A stretch of DNA of 5,333 nucleotides from Candidatus Aerophobota bacterium (GCA_030616535.1 JAUWXE010000080.1:1-5333), one strand, 5' to 3'; shown: positions 1-5,333, counted from the stretch's first letter. Made by a program: numbers and translations. Notes: generated by a model from the letters alone, not told the origin.

Positions 1-29
1 ACCTTAGACTTTTTTCGTGGAGATAGAAG

Positions 30-719
30 ATGAAAAAAGGCATTCTTTATCCGGTAGGAACTCCTATCGGAAATTTGAAGGATATCAGTTTAAGAGCCCT
101 GGAGCTCTTAAAAAGAGTGAGCCTCATTGCCGCCGAAGACACCAGACACACACGTAAGCTTTTGTCCCATTATGATATTCACACCTCTTTAACCAGCTTC
201 TACGAGCACAACCAGCTGCGAAAAATTCCTTATTTAATCAAAAAGTTAAAGGCAGGAGAAGATATTGCTCTGGTAAGTAACGCGGGTATGCCAGGAATCT
301 CGGATCCTGGTTATCATTTGATAAAAGAAGCAGTAAAGGAGGGAATCGAGGTTACCCCCATCCCCGGTCCCACTGCCCTGGCTCTTGGCCTAGTTGCCTC
401 AGGTCTTCCCACTCAGAGCTTTGTCTTTGAGGGATTTCTGGGAAGAAAGAAGACTGAATGGTTAAAGAAGCTAAATCGATTAAAAGAGGAGGAAAGAACC
501 ATTGTCATCTATGAGGCGCCTCACAGGGTAAGGAAGATTTTACCAGAGATTCGAAAGATTCTGGGAGATCGCCAGATAGCCGTAGCCAGGGAACTTACCA
601 AAAAATTTGAGGAGATAATAAGAGGGAAGATAAGTGAAGTAGAGGCCATCTTTGAGGAGAAAGAACCCAGGGGGGAGTTCACCTTGGTCATTGAAGGAAA
701 ATCTTCTTCATTAACTTGA
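30..719 (+). CDS. rsmI: 16S rRNA (cytidine(1402)-2'-O)-methyltransferase RsmI
   Basis: RsmI uses S-adenosylmethionine to methylate the 2'-hydroxyl of C1402 in the decoding centre of 16S rRNA, acting in the cytoplasm on the small subunit. The family's motifs appear in order: GTPIGNL (residues 10-16), AEDTRHTRKLL (35-45), a variant of the SDAGTP loop followed by GISDPG (83-94), PGPTA (112-116), GLPTQSFVFEGFLGRKK further on, YEAPHR, and RGEFTLVIEG near the end. This is the tetrapyrrole-methylase (SAM-MT class III) fold. Two features are odd. The normally near-invariant SDAGTP reads SNAGMP (N84, M87). At 229 residues the protein also stops right after the catalytic domain and lacks the roughly 50-residue C-terminal extension of longer homologues (E. 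coli RsmI is about 286 residues). The ATG is supported by GGAG at 19-22, 7 bases upstream. The identity is secure; full activity is less certain because of N84. Confidence 0.95.
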   Translation: MKKGILYPVGTPIGNLKDISLRALELLKRVSLIAAEDTRHTRKLLSHYDIHTSLTSFYEHNQLRKIPYLIKKLKAGEDIALVSNAGMPGISDPGYHLIKEAVKEGIEVTPIPGPTALALGLVASGLPTQSFVFEGFLGRKKTEWLKKLNRLKEEERTIVIYEAPHRVRKILPEIRKILGDRQIAVARELTKKFEEIIRGKISEVEAIFEEKEPRGEFTLVIEGKSSSLT

Positions 720-764
720 CATGTTATGAGGATAAGGTAGGCTAGTAACGACAATAAGAGAAAG

Positions 765-1337
765 ATGAGGGTATTTATAGCTGTAGAGCTTTCTGAGTCC
801 ATCAGGAAGGTGGTAGTTCAGATTCAAGGTAAGCTTAGGGGAACGGAAGATAAAATTAAGTGGGTGAATCCATTTTTGATTCATCTTACCCTAAAGTTTT
901 TAGGGGAGATAAAAAAAGAAAAACTGGGAGCGGTAATTGAGGTAACGCAAAAAATAGCGCAAAAGTTTTCTCCTTTCCTCATGGAAGTCAAAGGAGTAGG
1001 TGCTTTTCCCAGTCTTTCTTCTCCCAGAGTTATCTGGCTGGGAGTGGATAGTGGGAGCACTACTTTGCGAAAGCTATCTAGCGAGCTGGAAGACCGTTTA
1101 GAAAAGAATGGGTTTTCTAAAGAAAATAAGAAGTGGACCCCCCACCTGACTCTAGGTAGGGTGAAATCGTTAGTAGAACCCCGGAAATTAAGTGATCTTA
1201 TCTTAAGAGAAAAAGAGGGTGTGGCAGGTGTGATGGAGGTGAGGGAGATCAGTGTAATTGAGAGTCGCCTCACTCCCAGCGGGCCAATTTATACGGTTTT
1301 AGAGCAATTATCTTTAAGTGGAGATCAAGGAGAATAG
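765..1337 (+). CDS. thpR: RNA 2',3'-cyclic phosphodiesterase (2'-5' RNA ligase family, 2H phosphoesterase)
   Basis: This is a LigT/ThpR-type 2H phosphoesterase. Bacterial family members open 2',3'-cyclic phosphate ends of RNA to 2'-phosphomonoesters and can join tRNA halves through 2'-5' linkages in vitro; the cellular role is poorly defined. Both catalytic HxT motifs are intact, H40-L-T42 (in HLTLKFLGE) and H127-L-T129 (in TPHLTLGRVK), and the N-terminus has the family pattern MRVFIAVEL. The length of 190 residues is normal. The ATG follows a purine run (AAGAGAAAG) but no strong AGGAGG core. The gene starts 45 bases after rsmI and ends 2 bases before recA, whose ribosome binding site lies in the last codons of this gene. 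A thpR-recA pairing is seen in many bacteria, often with cinA upstream; cinA is absent here. Confidence 0.94.
   Translation: MRVFIAVELSESIRKVVVQIQGKLRGTEDKIKWVNPFLIHLTLKFLGEIKKEKLGAVIEVTQKIAQKFSPFLMEVKGVGAFPSLSSPRVIWLGVDSGSTTLRKLSSELEDRLEKNGFSKENKKWTPHLTLGRVKSLVEPRKLSDLILREKEGVAGVMEVREISVIESRLTPSGPIYTVLEQLSLSGDQGE
1327..1332 (+). promoter_or_regulatory. ribosome binding site of recA inside the thpR 3' end
   Basis: AAGGAG lies within the last codons of thpR, 7 bases before the recA ATG at 1340. It fixes the recA start at 1340 rather than the in-frame ATG at 1355. It also suggests that ribosomes finishing thpR help to start recA. Confidence 0.8.
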
Positions 1338-1339
1338 CT

Positions 1340-2374
1340 ATGAGAGAAGAGAAGATGAAAGCTCTGGATATAGCCAGGCAACAGATTGAGCGCCAATTTG
1401 GCAAGGGATCACTCATGCGCCTGGGGGAAAGAGCGGCCAGAATGGATGTAGAAGTAATTCCTACAGGGAGTATTGCCCTGGATGCGGCTCTGGGTATAGG
1501 AGGGCTTCCCCGGGGAAGAGTAGTGGAGATATTTGGTCCTGAAGGGGGTGGTAAAACTACTCTGGCTTTGCATGTTGCTGCTGAAGCTCAAAAAATGGAT
1601 GGAATAGTTGCTTTTATTGATGCGGAGCACGCCTTAGATCCTACCTATGCTAAGAATTTGGGGGTGGATATGGAAAACCTTCTCATCTCCCAGCCTGACT
1701 CTGGAGAGGAGGCTCTGGAGATAGCTGAGCTTTTAGTCCGCAGTAATGCCATAGATTTGATCATCATAGACTCAGTGGCTGCTCTGGTTCCCCGAGCCGA
1801 GCTGGAAGGGGAAATGGGTGACTCCCATGTTGGTCTTCAGGCAAGGCTTATGTCTCAAGCACTTCGTAAGTTAACCGGAGCCATAAGCAATTCTAAGACC
1901 TGCACCATCTTTGTCAATCAATTGAGGATGAAGATTGGAATAATGTTTGGCAATCCGGAGGTGACCCCGGGAGGCCGGGCCCTCAAGTTTTATGCCTCCG
2001 TAAGAATAGATATTCGAAGGAGAGCATCTTTGACCAGGGGGGATACGCAGATAGGTAACAGAACTAAGATCACTGTGGTTAAGAACAAGCTTGCTCCACC
2101 TTTCAGGAAGGCCGAGTTTGACCTACTTTTTGGAGAGGGGATCTCTCAGGAGGGAAGCATTTTGGATCTCGGAGAAGATCTTGGCATTCTTAAAAAATCG
2201 GGAAGCTGGTATTCTTATGGAGATACCCAATTGGGACAGGGAAAGGAAAGTGCCCGAGAGTTTCTTAAGGACATAAAAAATGCTTCTCTCAGGAATGAAA
2301 TTGAGCGAAAGATCAGGGAAAAATTGGGTATTATGAGAAAAAGGAAGGAGATGGTTAAGGCTAAGGTTGGCTAA
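1340..2374 (+). CDS. recA: recombinase RecA
   Basis: RecA forms ATP-dependent filaments on single-stranded DNA, catalyses homologous pairing and strand exchange, and triggers LexA-type autocleavage. Residue numbering runs in step with E. coli RecA through the core: Walker A GPEGGGKT (66-73), catalytic E96 in DAEHALDP, Walker B LIIID ending at D144, Q194 in the NQLRMKIG switch at the start of DNA-binding loop L2, the MFGNPEVTPGG loop (202-212), and interface lysines K248 and K250 in VVKNK. The N-terminal polymerisation segment (QIERQFGKGSLMRLGE) is also normal. No intein or frameshift is seen. The 344-residue length is typical. The last dozen residues are basic (RKRKEMVKAKVG), whereas E. coli RecA ends in an acidic regulatory tail. 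There is no recX next to it, and the gene depends on upstream transcription because only 2 bases separate it from thpR. Confidence 0.99.
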   Translation: MREEKMKALDIARQQIERQFGKGSLMRLGERAARMDVEVIPTGSIALDAALGIGGLPRGRVVEIFGPEGGGKTTLALHVAAEAQKMDGIVAFIDAEHALDPTYAKNLGVDMENLLISQPDSGEEALEIAELLVRSNAIDLIIIDSVAALVPRAELEGEMGDSHVGLQARLMSQALRKLTGAISNSKTCTIFVNQLRMKIGIMFGNPEVTPGGRALKFYASVRIDIRRRASLTRGDTQIGNRTKITVVKNKLAPPFRKAEFDLLFGEGISQEGSILDLGEDLGILKKSGSWYSYGDTQLGQGKESAREFLKDIKNASLRNEIERKIREKLGIMRKRKEMVKAKVG

Positions 2375-2417
2375 AACCGCACCCCATTGAAGTAGAACAC
2401 ATAGAAGTTGAAGCAGA

Positions 2418-3572
2418 ATGAATAAGATCAGCAAAATATTAATTCTCCTTGCCCCTTTACTCCTGTTCGCTCCTCCGGCAAAGGCTTATCAAGATCATGG
2501 AGTCGAGAAGGTAAGATTTCACTCCTATCTCACCTATACCCGGGTAGTTCTGGAGGTATCCGGCGAAGTTAGTTACATCATCAGGGATCTAACTAATCCT
2601 CCCCGATTGCTGATTAACCTTTATCCAGCTAAGCTTACTTCCTTGGAGCGAAAAATTGACATAAGGGATAGATTTGTTCAACGGCTTCGTCTCTCACAGG
2701 ATAGTGAACACGTGACCAGGGTAGTCCTGGATTTAATGAATTCAGAGTATACCTATGATATCTTTTCTCTGAAGTCTCCTCATCGCCTGGTTATCGAGGT
2801 AAAAAGTCCGAGGGAAGATCCCATAGCGGATCTATTAAAACCACGAGAATTTCCTTACTCTTCATCTGAATCGGTTTCGGAGGAAAACCTCCGAGTTTAT
2901 AAAGTAATATTAGATCCTGGACACGGAGGGGAAGATCCAGGAGCAATTGGCTCCACCGGTTTAAAAGAGAAAGAGGTTAGTCTTGCTGTGGCCTTGGAGG
3001 TAGCTAATCTTTTAAAGGATGAAGCAGGGATTGACGTTTATCTAACCAGGACGGATGATCGTTTTATTCCTCTGGATCAGAGGACGGAGATGGCTAACCA
3101 ATGGGGAGGGGATCTCTTTGTGTCCATTCATGCCAATGCTGCTTTTAACCGGAAGGCAAGCGGTATAGAGACTTTTTTTAATTCCCGCTACCTGTATGGA
3201 GAAGGGGCAGCAGAAGTGGCGGCCAGAGAAAATGCTCCTCTGGGAGACGATGACGTTTCAGGGGAAGTTAAGGCTATCCTCTGGGATTTAATGCAGGATC
3301 GATATCGAGACGAAAGCAACGAACTATCCCATTTTGTGCAGAGGAAATTATACCAGGCCACATACCTCGAAGATAGAGGAGTAAAATCAGCCGGATTTTA
3401 TGTCCTAAGAGGAGCGGCCATGCCCGCTATTTTAGTTGAGATAGGATTTATCTCCAATCCCTGGGAGGAGCAAAAACTAAGGAAAGAGGAATTTAGGAAA
3501 AAAATTGCTCTGGGCATCTTCAGAGGGATAAAAGATTACCTTGAAAGTTATAATGAGAGATTGAGTAGGTAA
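2418..3572 (+). CDS. secreted N-acetylmuramoyl-L-alanine amidase (AMIN + Amidase_3, AmiC-like)
   Basis: This zinc enzyme cleaves the amide bond between N-acetylmuramic acid and L-alanine in peptidoglycan, probably during daughter-cell separation. Residues 1-23 form a signal peptide (KISK, a hydrophobic Leu/Ile stretch, then AKA before Y24), so it acts outside the cytoplasmic membrane. Residues 29-128 are an AMIN domain (VRFHSYLTYTRVVLEVSG, then RVVLDL and HRLVIEV), which targets such amidases to the wall. After a Ser/Glu-rich linker (about 130-160), Amidase_3 fills 162-380. The zinc ligands are H169 in LDPGHGG, E184 in GLKEKE and H238 in SIHAN; the catalytic E341 is in VEIGFISNP. The insert at about 266-325 (RENAPLGDDDV, ILWDLMQ) resembles the autoinhibitory helix region of AmiB/AmiC enzymes that need an EnvC/NlpD-type activator, so control by a partner is likely but inferred. 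The Shine-Dalgarno sequence is weak (GAAG stretches). The gene starts 43 bases after recA. Confidence 0.95.
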   Translation: MNKISKILILLAPLLLFAPPAKAYQDHGVEKVRFHSYLTYTRVVLEVSGEVSYIIRDLTNPPRLLINLYPAKLTSLERKIDIRDRFVQRLRLSQDSEHVTRVVLDLMNSEYTYDIFSLKSPHRLVIEVKSPREDPIADLLKPREFPYSSSESVSEENLRVYKVILDPGHGGEDPGAIGSTGLKEKEVSLAVALEVANLLKDEAGIDVYLTRTDDRFIPLDQRTEMANQWGGDLFVSIHANAAFNRKASGIETFFNSRYLYGEGAAEVAARENAPLGDDDVSGEVKAILWDLMQDRYRDESNELSHFVQRKLYQATYLEDRGVKSAGFYVLRGAAMPAILVEIGFISNPWEEQKLRKEEFRKKIALGIFRGIKDYLESYNERLSR

Positions 3573-3603
3573 ACCCCATTAGATGATTACTATCTAACGG
3601 GGT
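3573..3603 (+). other. stem-loop between the amidase and GerMN genes
   Basis: The left arm ACCCCATTAGAT (3573-3584) pairs with the right arm ATCTAACGGGGT (3592-3603) around a 7-base loop, GATTACT. Eleven of twelve pairs match, with one A-C mismatch. The arm begins immediately after the amidase stop codon. No T-run follows (next bases GAATGAG), so it is not a standard intrinsic terminator. It ends 4 bases before the GerMN ribosome binding site. It may act as an mRNA-end stabiliser, an attenuator or a modulator of GerMN translation; the sequence does not decide between these. Confidence 0.75.
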
Positions 3604-3607
3604 GAAT

Positions 3608-3613
3608 GAGAGG
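3608..3613 (+). promoter_or_regulatory. ribosome binding site supporting a TTG start
   Basis: GAGAGG lies 5 bases before TTG at 3619. The nearby GTG (3602) and ATG (3606) are both out of frame with the GerMN reading frame. TTG is therefore the best start and gives an N-terminus with a basic stretch before the membrane segment. Confidence 0.6.
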
Positions 3614-3618
3614 CTAAG

Positions 3619-4221
3619 TTGGTTTCACGTAAAAATAGAAAGAGGAGAAAATATCTTTTAGTTTACATTCTCGTGGTAGTAGGGGTCTTTATGGGGGGAG
3701 TATTGGTAGGTCCATACTTGAGAGAAAAGGGATATCAGATTAAAGATTGGGTCATTCAGCCCCGCCTTCCTAGAGAGATGAAGGTGGTGAAACTATACTT
3801 TTCTGATCCCCAGGCAGAACATCTAATCCTTGAGGAAAGGAAAGTAGTCGCCCTACCTCATATGAGTGAGGAGGCTAAGGAAATATTGAAAGAATTAATT
3901 AAAGGTCCTCTTGATAGCTCCCTTAAGCCGACCATTCCCCTTCAAACAGAGGTGGAAAATGTTTATGTGAAGGATGACTGTTTCTATGTAAATTTTTCTT
4001 CTTCTTTAAAGGAGAAGCATCCGGGAGGATCCAGTGGGGAACTACTTACTATATACTCCATAGTTAATACCCTCCTTATTAACTTTCCTTCCCAATCACG
4101 GGTACAAATCTTAATCCAGGGTAAACCTGCGGAAACTCTAGCCGGACACATTGATATCAGGGACCCTTTGGGTAAGAGACTCGATATTATAGAGGAACCC
4201 TTGAAGAAACGTGAGACGTAA
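3619..4221 (+). CDS. membrane-anchored GerMN-domain protein
   Basis: The first 12 residues are strongly basic (SRKNRKRRK) and are followed by one hydrophobic segment (about 13-32, LLVYILVVVGVFMGGVLVG). This predicts a signal anchor with the rest of the protein outside the membrane. Residues 55-185 form a GerMN domain: VKLYFSDPQAEHLI, a helix EEAKEILKELIKGP (84-97), YVNFSSSL (123-130), the helix GELLTIYSIVNTLLINFP (140-157), then VQILIQGKPAETLAGHIDI (162-180). GerMN domains are named after Bacillus GerM, which works in sporulation and germination, but they are also common next to cell-wall amidases in non-spore-formers, as here. A role in peptidoglycan remodelling with the upstream amidase is inferred; no catalytic residues are known to me. 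The 200-residue length is typical of single-GerMN proteins. The last three codons and the stop lie within a heptamer repeat. Confidence 0.85.
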   Translation: MVSRKNRKRRKYLLVYILVVVGVFMGGVLVGPYLREKGYQIKDWVIQPRLPREMKVVKLYFSDPQAEHLILEERKVVALPHMSEEAKEILKELIKGPLDSSLKPTIPLQTEVENVYVKDDCFYVNFSSSLKEKHPGGSSGELLTIYSIVNTLLINFPSQSRVQILIQGKPAETLAGHIDIRDPLGKRLDIIEEPLKKRET

Positions 4222-4243
4222 GACGTAAGAGGTGAGAGGTAAT
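4209..4243 (+). repeat. heptamer tandem repeat, consensus ACGTRAG (left block)
   Basis: There are five consecutive 7-base units. The first is ACGTGAG (4209-4215), the second and third are ACGTAAG, the fourth is AGGTGAG and the fifth is a decayed AGGTAAT. The block starts within the GerMN gene, encoding its final Arg-Glu-Thr, and the TAA of unit two is the stop codon of that gene. The period of exactly seven, with substitutions only at positions 2, 5 and the end, makes chance unlikely. Confidence 0.75.
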
Positions 4244-4282
4244 GAGGAAAAGAAAAAAGCAGATGATTGGAGAGCTTAATCG

Positions 4283-4306
4283 ACGTTTCACCTCTCACGT
4301 TTCACG
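4283..4306 (-). repeat. inverted heptamer repeat block (right block)
   Basis: Read on the minus strand, this block contains CGTGAAA, CGTGAGA and GGTGAAA followed by CGT. It is the same heptamer family as the left block, in opposite orientation. Bases 4223-4240 and 4283-4300 can pair as an 18-bp imperfect stem with 15 Watson-Crick pairs, one G-U and two mismatches, around a 42-base loop. No T-run follows, so it is not an obvious rho-independent terminator. Confidence 0.65.
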
Positions 4307-4380
4307 ATATACAGCGACGAAAGGGAAGAGTCCCGAGATATTTCTTGACTTCAAAGGATAAGGGGAACTAAAGGATCACC

Positions 4381-5040
4381 ATGTTTCGGGAGAAAAAATC
4401 AGTGATTTTCCAGGGAAAAGAGTTTGCTTTTACCATTTTATGTAGCATCTTCATCGGGTCACTGGTGATTTCCGAGGTATTGGCAAGTAAAATTGTCGCT
4501 CTGGGAGAGATCTACGTCCCGGCGGGAGTAGTTGCCTACGCGGTAACTTTTGCCATGAGCGATACCATTGAAGAAATCTGGGGGAAAAGATATGCCAGAG
4601 CCGTAGTGATTGGCGGACTTCTGACACTGGGTGTAGTTCTTTTTCTAATCTGGCTTGCCGTAGTCCTGCCTTCTGCTCCATTCTGGAAAGAAGAAAGAGC
4701 ATTTACACGTATTTTAGGAATAAAGGCAGGAGTAATCAGAATAACCATAGCCAGCATGGTTGCTTATTTTGTCAGCCAGTACCACGATGTCTGGGCCTTT
4801 AATTTTTGGAGACGCCTCACCCAAGAGCGACACCTGTGGCTGCGTAATAACGCCTCTACCCTTGTTTCTCAGGCCATAGATACTTCTCTGTTTATCTCTT
4901 TGGCTTTTTATGGAGTGGTTCCCATTTTGCCTTTAATTTTAGGACAGTATTTTGTTAAATTGTGTATCGCTCTCCTTGACACTCCCCTGGTCTATCTCCT
5001 CGTCCACTGCGTGAGAGGGAAAACCACATCTATTGCTTGA
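4381..5040 (+). CDS. queuosine precursor transporter, YhhQ/DUF165 family
   Basis: E. coli YhhQ takes up preQ0/preQ1, intermediates of the 7-deazaguanine tRNA modification queuosine; family members in other bacteria may prefer queuine or related bases. The family signature is clear: ASKIV (35-39), VPAGVVAYAVTFAMSDTIEEIWGKRYAR (46-73), LPSAPFW (96-102), VAYFVSQYHDVWAFNFWRRLT (127-147), HLWLRNNASTLVSQAIDT (151-168), FYGVVP (176-181) and ALLDTPLVYLL (197-207). About six membrane segments are visible (roughly 15-35, 43-63, 74-96, 116-136, 162-182 and 185-208). The 219 residues match the family. The ATG at 4381 has AAGGA at 4371-4375. No queuosine biosynthesis gene lies in the window, so the exact substrate cannot be fixed; gene names in use are yhhQ or qrtT-like, and I leave the symbol blank. 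The stop codon overlaps the next gene's -35 box. Confidence 0.92.
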   Translation: MFREKKSVIFQGKEFAFTILCSIFIGSLVISEVLASKIVALGEIYVPAGVVAYAVTFAMSDTIEEIWGKRYARAVVIGGLLTLGVVLFLIWLAVVLPSAPFWKEERAFTRILGIKAGVIRITIASMVAYFVSQYHDVWAFNFWRRLTQERHLWLRNNASTLVSQAIDTSLFISLAFYGVVPILPLILGQYFVKLCIALLDTPLVYLLVHCVRGKTTSIA

Positions 5041-5065
5041 CAACTCCACTTCTTTGTCTTAGAAT
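5037..5065 (+). promoter_or_regulatory. sigma-70-type promoter for the E2 gene
   Basis: TTGACA (5037-5042) is a perfect -35 box. It is followed by a 17-base spacer and TAGAAT (5060-5065), a 5/6 match to the -10 box. Transcription should start near 5072, about 35 bases before the ATG at 5107, which leaves room for the AGGAG ribosome binding site at 5095-5099. The -35 box contains the TGA stop codon (5038-5040) of the transporter gene. This marks the left border of a new transcription unit. Confidence 0.7.
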
Positions 5066-5106
5066 TTATCTACCAACAGCGTTAGGGAACTGATAGGAGA
5101 TAAATT

Positions 5107-5333
5107 ATGATCAGTAAGGTGATAATGCCTAAGTTGGGAGAAACCATGGAGGAGGGGGAGATCATCCAGTGGTTAAAAGGCGAGGGAGACAGAGTTAAGG
5201 AAGGTGAACCACTTTTGGAGATTGCCACTGATAAGGCCAATATGGAGGTAGAGGCACTTTCTTCTGGATTCTTGAGAAAGATCGTTGCTCCGGCAGGTGA
5301 GATTGTACCAGTAACCAAAACCATTGCTTATAT
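5107..5333 (+). CDS. dihydrolipoyllysine acyltransferase (2-oxoacid dehydrogenase E2), N-terminal lipoyl domain, partial
   Basis: Only the first 75 codons are in the window and the frame is open to the right edge. They form a complete lipoyl domain: MPKLGETMEEGEI (7-19), WLKGEGDRVKEGEPLLEIATDKA (22-44), VEALSSGFLRKI (48-59). K43 in TDKA is the expected lipoylation site and sits at the tip of the hairpin. E2 subunits of pyruvate, acetoin/branched-chain or 2-oxoglutarate dehydrogenases carry acyl groups on this lipoyl lysine and pass them to CoA. Which complex this serves cannot be told from the lipoyl domain alone, although MPKLGETMEEG is most like pyruvate/acetoin-type E2 (pdhC/aceF). No E1 gene lies upstream in the window. 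The ATG has AGGAG 7 bases upstream and its own promoter. A free-standing lipoyl protein is less likely but not excluded. Confidence 0.88.
   Translation, partial: MISKVIMPKLGETMEEGEIIQWLKGEGDRVKEGEPLLEIATDKANMEVEALSSGFLRKIVAPAGEIVPVTKTIAY

Noticed and set aside
1..29. T-run at 10-15 as the tail of an upstream terminator
   Set aside because: The bases needed to see a stem lie outside the window, so nothing can be concluded.
521..802. minus-strand open frame opposite rsmI, and similar ones opposite thpR, recA, GerMN, the transporter and the E2 gene
   Set aside because: Each is antisense to a well-supported gene, has no recognisable domain and shows low-complexity Ser/Leu-rich composition typical of shadow frames.
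2387..2414. direct repeat of GAAGTAGAA / GAAGTTGAA between recA and the amidase gene
   Set aside because: It is short, imperfect and purine-rich; it may only reflect ribosome-binding-like sequence.
3573..3603. intrinsic terminator after the amidase gene
   Set aside because: The stem is good, but GAATGAG follows instead of a T-run, and the next gene begins 16 bases later.
4345..4374. TTGACT as the -35 of a transporter promoter
   Set aside because: The only -10 candidate at suitable spacing (TAAAGG, 4369-4374) is poor and coincides with the ribosome binding site, so transcription would begin at the start codon.
4318..4380. preQ1 riboswitch upstream of the transporter gene
   Set aside because: The leader has a short GGGA/TCCC hairpin and AACTAAAGGA near the start, loosely like the preQ1-I tail. 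The required stem with C-rich loop, A-rich third loop and pseudoknot partner cannot be laid out.
5020..5028. CGTGAGAGG inside the end of the transporter gene as another copy of the heptamer repeat
   Set aside because: It is a single 9-base match within coding sequence, without tandem units; it is likely chance.

Overview
The window is densely coding bacterial chromosome. All seven genes (six complete, one cut by the right edge) lie on the + strand. Arginine codons are mostly AGA/AGG, and the proteins are rich in Lys, Glu and Ile. By eye the G+C is in the mid-40s percent. Strong AGGAG-type ribosome binding sites, one TTG start, a secreted AMIN/Amidase_3 enzyme and a GerMN protein point to a bacterium with peptidoglycan, plausibly an uncultured anaerobic or thermophilic lineage. 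No single gene here fixes the phylum, so I name no taxon.

Layout. Positions 30-719 hold rsmI (16S rRNA C1402 ribose methyltransferase), and 765-1337 hold thpR (RNA 2',3'-cyclic phosphodiesterase). recA (1340-2374) starts only 2 bases after thpR stops. Next come a secreted N-acetylmuramoyl-L-alanine amidase (2418-3572) and a membrane-anchored GerMN-domain protein with a TTG start (3619-4221). A strong 12-bp stem-loop fills the short gap between those two. The first five genes have gaps of 2-46 bases and could form one transcript covering RNA modification/processing, recombination and cell-wall hydrolysis. They share no single pathway.

The 159-base gap at 4222-4380 is the least ordinary part. 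A heptamer tandem repeat (consensus ACGTRAG) begins inside the last codons of the GerMN gene and supplies its stop codon. A related block in inverted orientation lies about 40 bases further on, so the two could pair as an imperfect 18-bp stem. Next is a YhhQ/DUF165 queuosine-precursor transporter (4381-5040). Its stop codon overlaps the -35 box of a near-consensus sigma-70 promoter, TTGACA-17 bp-TAGAAT. That promoter should drive the last gene, which opens with a lipoyl domain of a 2-oxoacid dehydrogenase E2 subunit (5107 to beyond the window).

I found no RNA gene, CRISPR array, insertion sequence or phage gene, and nothing that looks like a new defence or mobile system. The points worth a second look are the inverted heptamer repeats, the 3573-3603 stem-loop, two substitutions in the most conserved RsmI motif, the short RsmI C-terminus, and the basic rather than acidic RecA tail.
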